Source of the DNA: Bifidobacterium pseudolongum subsp. globosum
GTDB lineage: Bacteria; Actinomycetota; Actinomycetes; Actinomycetales; Bifidobacteriaceae
Direction of reading: 5' to 3'
Assembly: GCF_004155535.1 (NCBI RefSeq)
Contig: NZ_RYUH01000014.1
Location: forward strand, 206,657 to 270,656
DNA: 64,000 bases
A program made the position numbers and the translations under genes. The first letter of the stretch is position 1. Each line of letters begins with the position of its first letter. The notes beneath the pieces were generated by a model. That model was not told the origin of the DNA and made no database searches. It saw nothing but the letters and a program-made list of their open reading frames with translations. This document shows, in pieces, positions 60,858 to 64,000 of this stretch.

Positions 60858-61145
60858 TTACTTGCGAAGAATCTTGGTGCGAACGATGGATTCGTTCAGG
60901 TTGAGCACACGGTCGAGCTCGTCGCTCGTGGCCGGCTCGCAGGAATACGTCACCACAACGTAGTTGCCTTCGGTCTTGCCGTCGATCTCGTACGCGAGCT
61001 TGCGGCGACCCCAGATATCGATGTTGTCGACGGAACCGCCTTCCTTGGTGACGATTTCCATGTGCTGATCGGTCAGCTTCTTGAGGCCGTTGTCATCCAT
61101 CTCAGGATCGGCAATGAACATCAGTTCGTAGTTATGCGCAGACAT
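60858..61145 (-). CDS. rpsF: 30S ribosomal protein S6
   Basis: 95 residues with the S6 fold: MSAHNYELMFIADPEMDD, GGSVDNIDIWGRRKLAYEIDGKTEGNYVVV, and LNLNESIVRTKILRK. AAGGAGG lies six bases before the ATG. First gene of its operon and divergent from prs. Confidence 0.97.
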   Translation of the reverse strand: MSAHNYELMFIADPEMDDNGLKKLTDQHMEIVTKEGGSVDNIDIWGRRKLAYEIDGKTEGNYVVVTYSCEPATSDELDRVLNLNESIVRTKILRK

Positions 61146-61367
61146 CACCCACCTCCTTCGGACTGTTGGCCGCGGACTTTCCGCGACAGGAGTGTGTATG
61201 CGTTGTGCCCCTGCGCGCACGCGGACTGCAGGTGCAGACTGGTGTGCGCGGGCAACTGTGCCAGCATACCCGCCAGATTGGACACGCACGGGCCGCACAT
61301 ACATGCACGTTGCTATAGTGAATATGCTCGATTCACGGGCATCCGAACGCAGTTTGAAAGGCGAATA

Positions 61368-62381
61368 ATGTCTGCAGTTCTCGAAGGCACCCCCGATAAA
61401 CGTCTTGCACTCGTCACGGGCCGTGCCTACCCGGAGCAGGCTGAGGAGACCGCCCATTATCTCGGGACGGAAGTACTGCCAACGACGGCGTACGACTTTG
61501 CCAACGGAGAGATGTATGTGCGGTTCACCGAGCCCGTGCGCGGCGCCGACGTGTTCATCATGCAGGCGCACACGACTCCGATCAACAAAGCGATCATGGA
61601 ACAGCTCATCATGATCGACGCCGCCAAGCGTGCGTCGGCCCGCTCGATCACCGTGGTGGCGCCGTTCCTGGGCTATTCACGTCAGGACAAGAAGCATCTG
61701 GGCCGCGAGCCGATTACGGCGAAACTGATGTTCACGCTATTTGCAGCAGCCGGAGCGGACCGCATTATGACCGTCGACCTGCACGCCGCACAGGAGCAGG
61801 GATTCTTCAACGGCCCTGTCGACCATCTGACCGCGCTGCCCGTGCTGCTTGACTATATGCGCAGCCGCCTGCCGCTCGACAATACGACAATCGTCTCGCC
61901 GGACGCGGGCCGTATCAAGGTGTCTGAACAGTGGGCCGCGAAGCTGGGCGGGCTTCCGCTCGCGTTCATCCACAAGACGCGCGACACGACGCGCCCCAAC
62001 CACGCGGTGGCGCACGGCATCATCGGCGATGTCAAGGGCCGCGACTGCGTGGTGATCGACGACATGATCGACACGGCGGGCACGATCACCGAAGCGGTAC
62101 GCACGCTGCACGAGCACGGCGCCAAGTCGGTCACGCTCGTCGCCACACACGGCCTGCTTTCCGGTCCGGCCGTCGAGCGCCTGCGTGACTGCGGCGCCAA
62201 GGAGATCGTGCTGATGGACACGGTGCCGATCCCCGAAGAGAAGCGCCTGCCGAACATGACGGTGCTGTCCGCGGCGCCACTGCTCGCGGCAGGCATCCGT
62301 TCGGTGTTCGAGGCGCGCTCCGTGTCGAATCTGCTCAACGGCCTGCCCGAAGACATGCGCACGCGCAATATCTACGCGTAA
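61368..62381 (+). CDS. prs: ribose-phosphate pyrophosphokinase
   Basis: 337-residue PRPP synthase feeding purine, pyrimidine, His, Trp and NAD synthesis. Motifs: FANGEMYVRFTEPVRG, the ATP-site FLGYSRQDKKHLGREPITAKL, the flexible loop VSPDAGRIKVSEQWA, and the PRPP loop CVVIDDMIDTAGTI. GAAAGG precedes the ATG; TATAGT at 61312-61317 is a possible -10. The 222-base divergent spacer to rpsF holds both promoters. Confidence 0.96.
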   Translation: MSAVLEGTPDKRLALVTGRAYPEQAEETAHYLGTEVLPTTAYDFANGEMYVRFTEPVRGADVFIMQAHTTPINKAIMEQLIMIDAAKRASARSITVVAPFLGYSRQDKKHLGREPITAKLMFTLFAAAGADRIMTVDLHAAQEQGFFNGPVDHLTALPVLLDYMRSRLPLDNTTIVSPDAGRIKVSEQWAAKLGGLPLAFIHKTRDTTRPNHAVAHGIIGDVKGRDCVVIDDMIDTAGTITEAVRTLHEHGAKSVTLVATHGLLSGPAVERLRDCGAKEIVLMDTVPIPEEKRLPNMTVLSAAPLLAAGIRSVFEARSVSNLLNGLPEDMRTRNIYA

Positions 62382-62396
62382 TACAGCGATTTCCCG

Positions 62397-62439
62397 CAAC
62401 GCGCGGGCGCACATGTGAATATTGTGCGCCCGCGCGTTG
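62397..62439 (+). terminator. prs terminator
   Basis: A 17-bp perfect stem (CAACGCGCGGGCGCACA / TGTGCGCCCGCGCGTTG) with a 9-base loop. Confidence 0.8.
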
Positions 62440-62539
62440 CCATATCTATGGGCGGCGGCGCCGAACTGCTACCATGTTGTGTCAGTATGCAAACGTTGAC
62501 TATCCCTCCCGCTGGGGTTTGGGGATGAGGGGTGCACCA

Positions 62540-63202
62540 ATGACTTCTTCCGATTCGCACAGTACCGAGCCGCGCGCCAATGCGGGCGGTGCGGGGGCCG
62601 ATGCCGCACAGATCGCTCAGGAGCCGCACCACAGCGCCGGCAGGACGATTCTGGAGTATCTGCCTTGGGTTGTCGTGCCGATTGTGGTCGTTGTGCTGCT
62701 GCGCATGTTCGTGTTCACGATGTACGAGATCCCGTCGAGCAGCATGGAGAACACGCTCAGGATCGGCGACCGCGTGATGGTGGTCAAGCCGACGATCGCA
62801 AAGCCCGAACGCGGTGACATCATCACGTTCAAGGACCCGGGCGGCTGGCTGCGCACCGACGAGAAGAAGCACTCCGACATCCTGATCAAACGACTGATCG
62901 GCATGCCCGGCGACACGGTGGAGTGCGAAGGCGGTGGCGCGCCGATTGTGGTCAATGGCAAGCCGCTTGATGAATCCGCGTATCTGCAGAAAGGCATGGC
63001 GCCAAGCGAGATCCCGTTTTCCGTCACGGTGCCCGCAGGGCATGTGTTCGTGCTCGGCGACAACCGCACCAATTCCGCTGATTCCCGCTACCACCTCAAT
63101 GATGCCGGCACCGATGGCACGGGCACCGTGCCAATGAACAATATCACCGGCGTCAGCAAACTGATCTATTGGCCATTCTCCCACTGGTCCCTCACCCGCT
63201 GA
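62540..63202 (+). CDS. lepB: signal peptidase I
   Basis: 220 residues. One N-terminal helix (about 40-58, VVVPIVVVVLLRMFVFTMYE) follows a 35-residue cytoplasmic tail. Catalytic Ser in IPSSSMENTL, general-base Lys in ILIKRLIGMPGD, and the conserved GDNRTNSADSRY box. It removes signal peptides of secreted proteins, which here would include the adhesin and pilins. The ATG at 62540 has GAGGGG seven bases upstream; an in-frame ATG at 62525 is less likely. Confidence 0.95.
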   Translation: MTSSDSHSTEPRANAGGAGADAAQIAQEPHHSAGRTILEYLPWVVVPIVVVVLLRMFVFTMYEIPSSSMENTLRIGDRVMVVKPTIAKPERGDIITFKDPGGWLRTDEKKHSDILIKRLIGMPGDTVECEGGGAPIVVNGKPLDESAYLQKGMAPSEIPFSVTVPAGHVFVLGDNRTNSADSRYHLNDAGTDGTGTVPMNNITGVSKLIYWPFSHWSLTR

Positions 63203-63277
63203 GCCGAATCCGCTCCTATATATCAGGGCATATATATCTATAGCAGGGCATAGATGTCCTATGTTTCAGGGCATATA

Positions 63278-63321
63278 CGAAGGGCGCTGCCTGTAGCGAT
63301 ATCTACAGGTGGCGCCCTTCG
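63278..63321 (+). terminator. lepB terminator
   Basis: CGAAGGGCGCTGCCTGTAG pairs with 63303-63321 with two mismatches. In front of it, CAGGGCATA recurs at 63224, 63244 and 63267 in an AT-rich stretch of unknown meaning. Confidence 0.65.
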
Positions 63322-63330
63322 GTTCTCTAA

Positions 63331-63538
63331 GTGGTTCTCTGACGAAAGTCATGCAAAACGCCTGTGAGCATGGCAATCCTCTGTATATCCTCGACGGAAG
63401 TCATCCATTGGGGGTGGTCCCGTGACGATCCTCGGTACCGTCCTGACGAAGGTCGTGCGTGGCGTCTTTGAACATGACGGTCTTCTGTACCGTCCTGGCG
63501 GAAGTCGTGCGTGATGCCGTCTGGCGTGACGAACGTGT
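63331..63538. repeat. 52-bp tandem repeat, four degenerate copies
   Basis: The element CTGACGRAAGTCRTGC recurs with its GACG/GCGG core at 63341, 63393, 63445 and 63497, always 52 bp apart. The most similar copies are the last two (CGTCCTGACGAAGGTCGTGC and CGTCCTGGCGGAAGTCGTGC). The period is not a multiple of three, so it is not a protein repeat. It lies downstream of the 5S gene, between that operon and lepB. Confidence 0.75.
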
Positions 63539-63600
63539 GTTGGCGGGGTGGTGGGGTGCTGGTGTTGGTGGATGCGTGGTTGTATAGGTTGGGTATGCGA

Positions 63601-63635
63601 AGGACCCCGGTTGGTTGTTCGCCTTCCGGGGTCCT
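63601..63635 (-). terminator. terminator of the rRNA operon
   Basis: AGGACCCCGG pairs perfectly with CCGGGGTCCT, just after the 5S 3' end on the minus strand. Confidence 0.8.
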
Positions 63636-63643
63636 CAAGTGTG

Positions 63644-63761
63644 GTGCGGCGGTGTGCTACTCTCCCACACCCTGTCGGGTGCAGTACCATTGCCGTGCCA
63701 GGTCTTAGCTTCCGGGTTCGGAATGGGTCCGGGCGTCTCCCCTGGGCCATGGCCGCCGCAA
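63644..63761 (-). rRNA. rrf: 5S ribosomal RNA
   Basis: The reverse complement begins TTGCGGCGGCCATGG and ends near CACACCGCCGCAC, pairing in helix I. The conserved CCCATTCCGAACCCGGAAG and the GGTACTGC block are present. About 118 nucleotides; both ends are estimated to a few bases. Confidence 0.92.
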
Positions 63762-63921
63762 ATCTTCTGTTATGGCCCGTGGCGTGGGCCGGGTGTGGTT
63801 GTTTGGGGACCGGTGGGTGGACGCGGGGCGTGTGTGTGTTCGTGACTGTCGACCAAGTGTGTGGTCGGTCTGGTTAGCGTAGTTGGATGCTTGGCCAGTG
63901 CCCGTGGAACGGGTCTGGTGT
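63762..63921 (-). other. 23S-5S internal spacer
   Basis: About 160 bases with no tRNA visible. G/T-rich on the plus strand (GGTGTGTTTGTGTTTCG near the 23S end). It is transcribed as part of the rRNA precursor. Confidence 0.7.
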
Positions 63922-64000
63922 GTTTGTGTTTCGACCGTTAGTGCCGGTCAGCTCCACCGCTCGCGCGGCTTCCACGTCCGGTCTATCGACCAGGTGTTCT
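63922..64000 (-). rRNA. rrl: 23S ribosomal RNA, 3' end (partial)
   Basis: CGACCGTTAGTGCCGGTCAG corresponds, on the minus strand, to the end of 23S (E. coli ...CTAACCGGTACTAATGAACCG). It is followed by GCTTCCACGTCCGGTCTATC, also conserved. The gene continues beyond the window; the exact 3' end is estimated. Confidence 0.88.

Noticed and set aside
63327..63750. Coding frames through the 52-bp array and the 5S gene
   Set aside because: The period is not divisible by three and the frames run into rRNA; the translations have no consistent repeat.

Overview
The window is a high-GC, actinobacterial chromosome segment, almost certainly Bifidobacterium. Supporting signs are the atpBEFHAG-D order with a long delta subunit, an orphan GlnR-type nitrogen regulator, DUF2469 and DUF3152 proteins, GatCAB, a sortase-built pilus locus and an oxalate-degradation module. 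That module (frc, oxc and a permease) is known from the B. animalis lineage, so an animalis/pseudolongum-type species is the best guess. This is an inference from gene content, not from a marker comparison.

Layout. 1-5.4 kb: F1Fo ATP synthase operon on the minus strand, entering the window within atpD. 5.6-6.9 kb: metA and initiator tRNA-Met. 7-12.5 kb: frc on the plus strand facing an AEC permease and oxc on the minus strand, separated by about 1.1 kb of repeats, hairpins and one small membrane-protein gene. 12.6-16.3 kb: a CLC-type anion transporter and a thioester (TQXA) surface protein with an LAATG sorting signal. 16.6-26.4 kb: divergent glgE, ppa, a membrane protein, glnR, nth, a solute-binding protein and valS. 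26.4-34.9 kb: an unknown secreted protein, chorismate mutase, Lrp, Rho, a UDP-galactopyranose-mutase-like flavoprotein, DUF2469 and a GNAT enzyme. 35-41.2 kb: gatCAB, an ABC exporter and a SpoU methyltransferase. 41.2-42.3 kb: a lone DUF559-type nuclease-fold gene bracketed by near-identical hairpin pairs. 42.3-47.9 kb: a phosphoribosyltransferase-like protein, a catalytically stripped P-type ATPase, clpB with a HspR (HAIR) site, and a repeat-rich intergenic region. 47.9-55 kb: a FAH-family enzyme, an HTH protein and the pilus locus (class C sortase, von Willebrand-type pilin, backbone pilin). 55-63.2 kb: YggS, GluQRS, DUF3152, an aquaglyceroporin, tRNA-Lys, rpsF-ssb-rpsR-rplI, prs and lepB. 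63.3-64 kb: a 52-bp tandem array, then 5S and the 3' end of 23S rRNA.

How the genes fit together. Frc moves CoA from formyl-CoA to oxalate, Oxc decarboxylates oxalyl-CoA to formyl-CoA using up a proton, and the AEC protein is the obvious candidate for oxalate uptake or formate export. The pilus genes form one assembly unit. The thioester adhesin uses a different sorting motif and probably depends on a sortase encoded elsewhere.

The most unusual items are: (1) a P-type ATPase homologue that keeps the membrane core but lacks the actuator and nucleotide domains, the phosphorylation motif and half of the CPC metal motif; (2) the hairpin-flanked DUF559 unit; (3) several precise repeat arrays with 21-, 34- and 52-bp periods; and (4) a recurring leaderless-promoter design in which a TAnnnT -10 box lies about seven bases before the start codon of nine genes.
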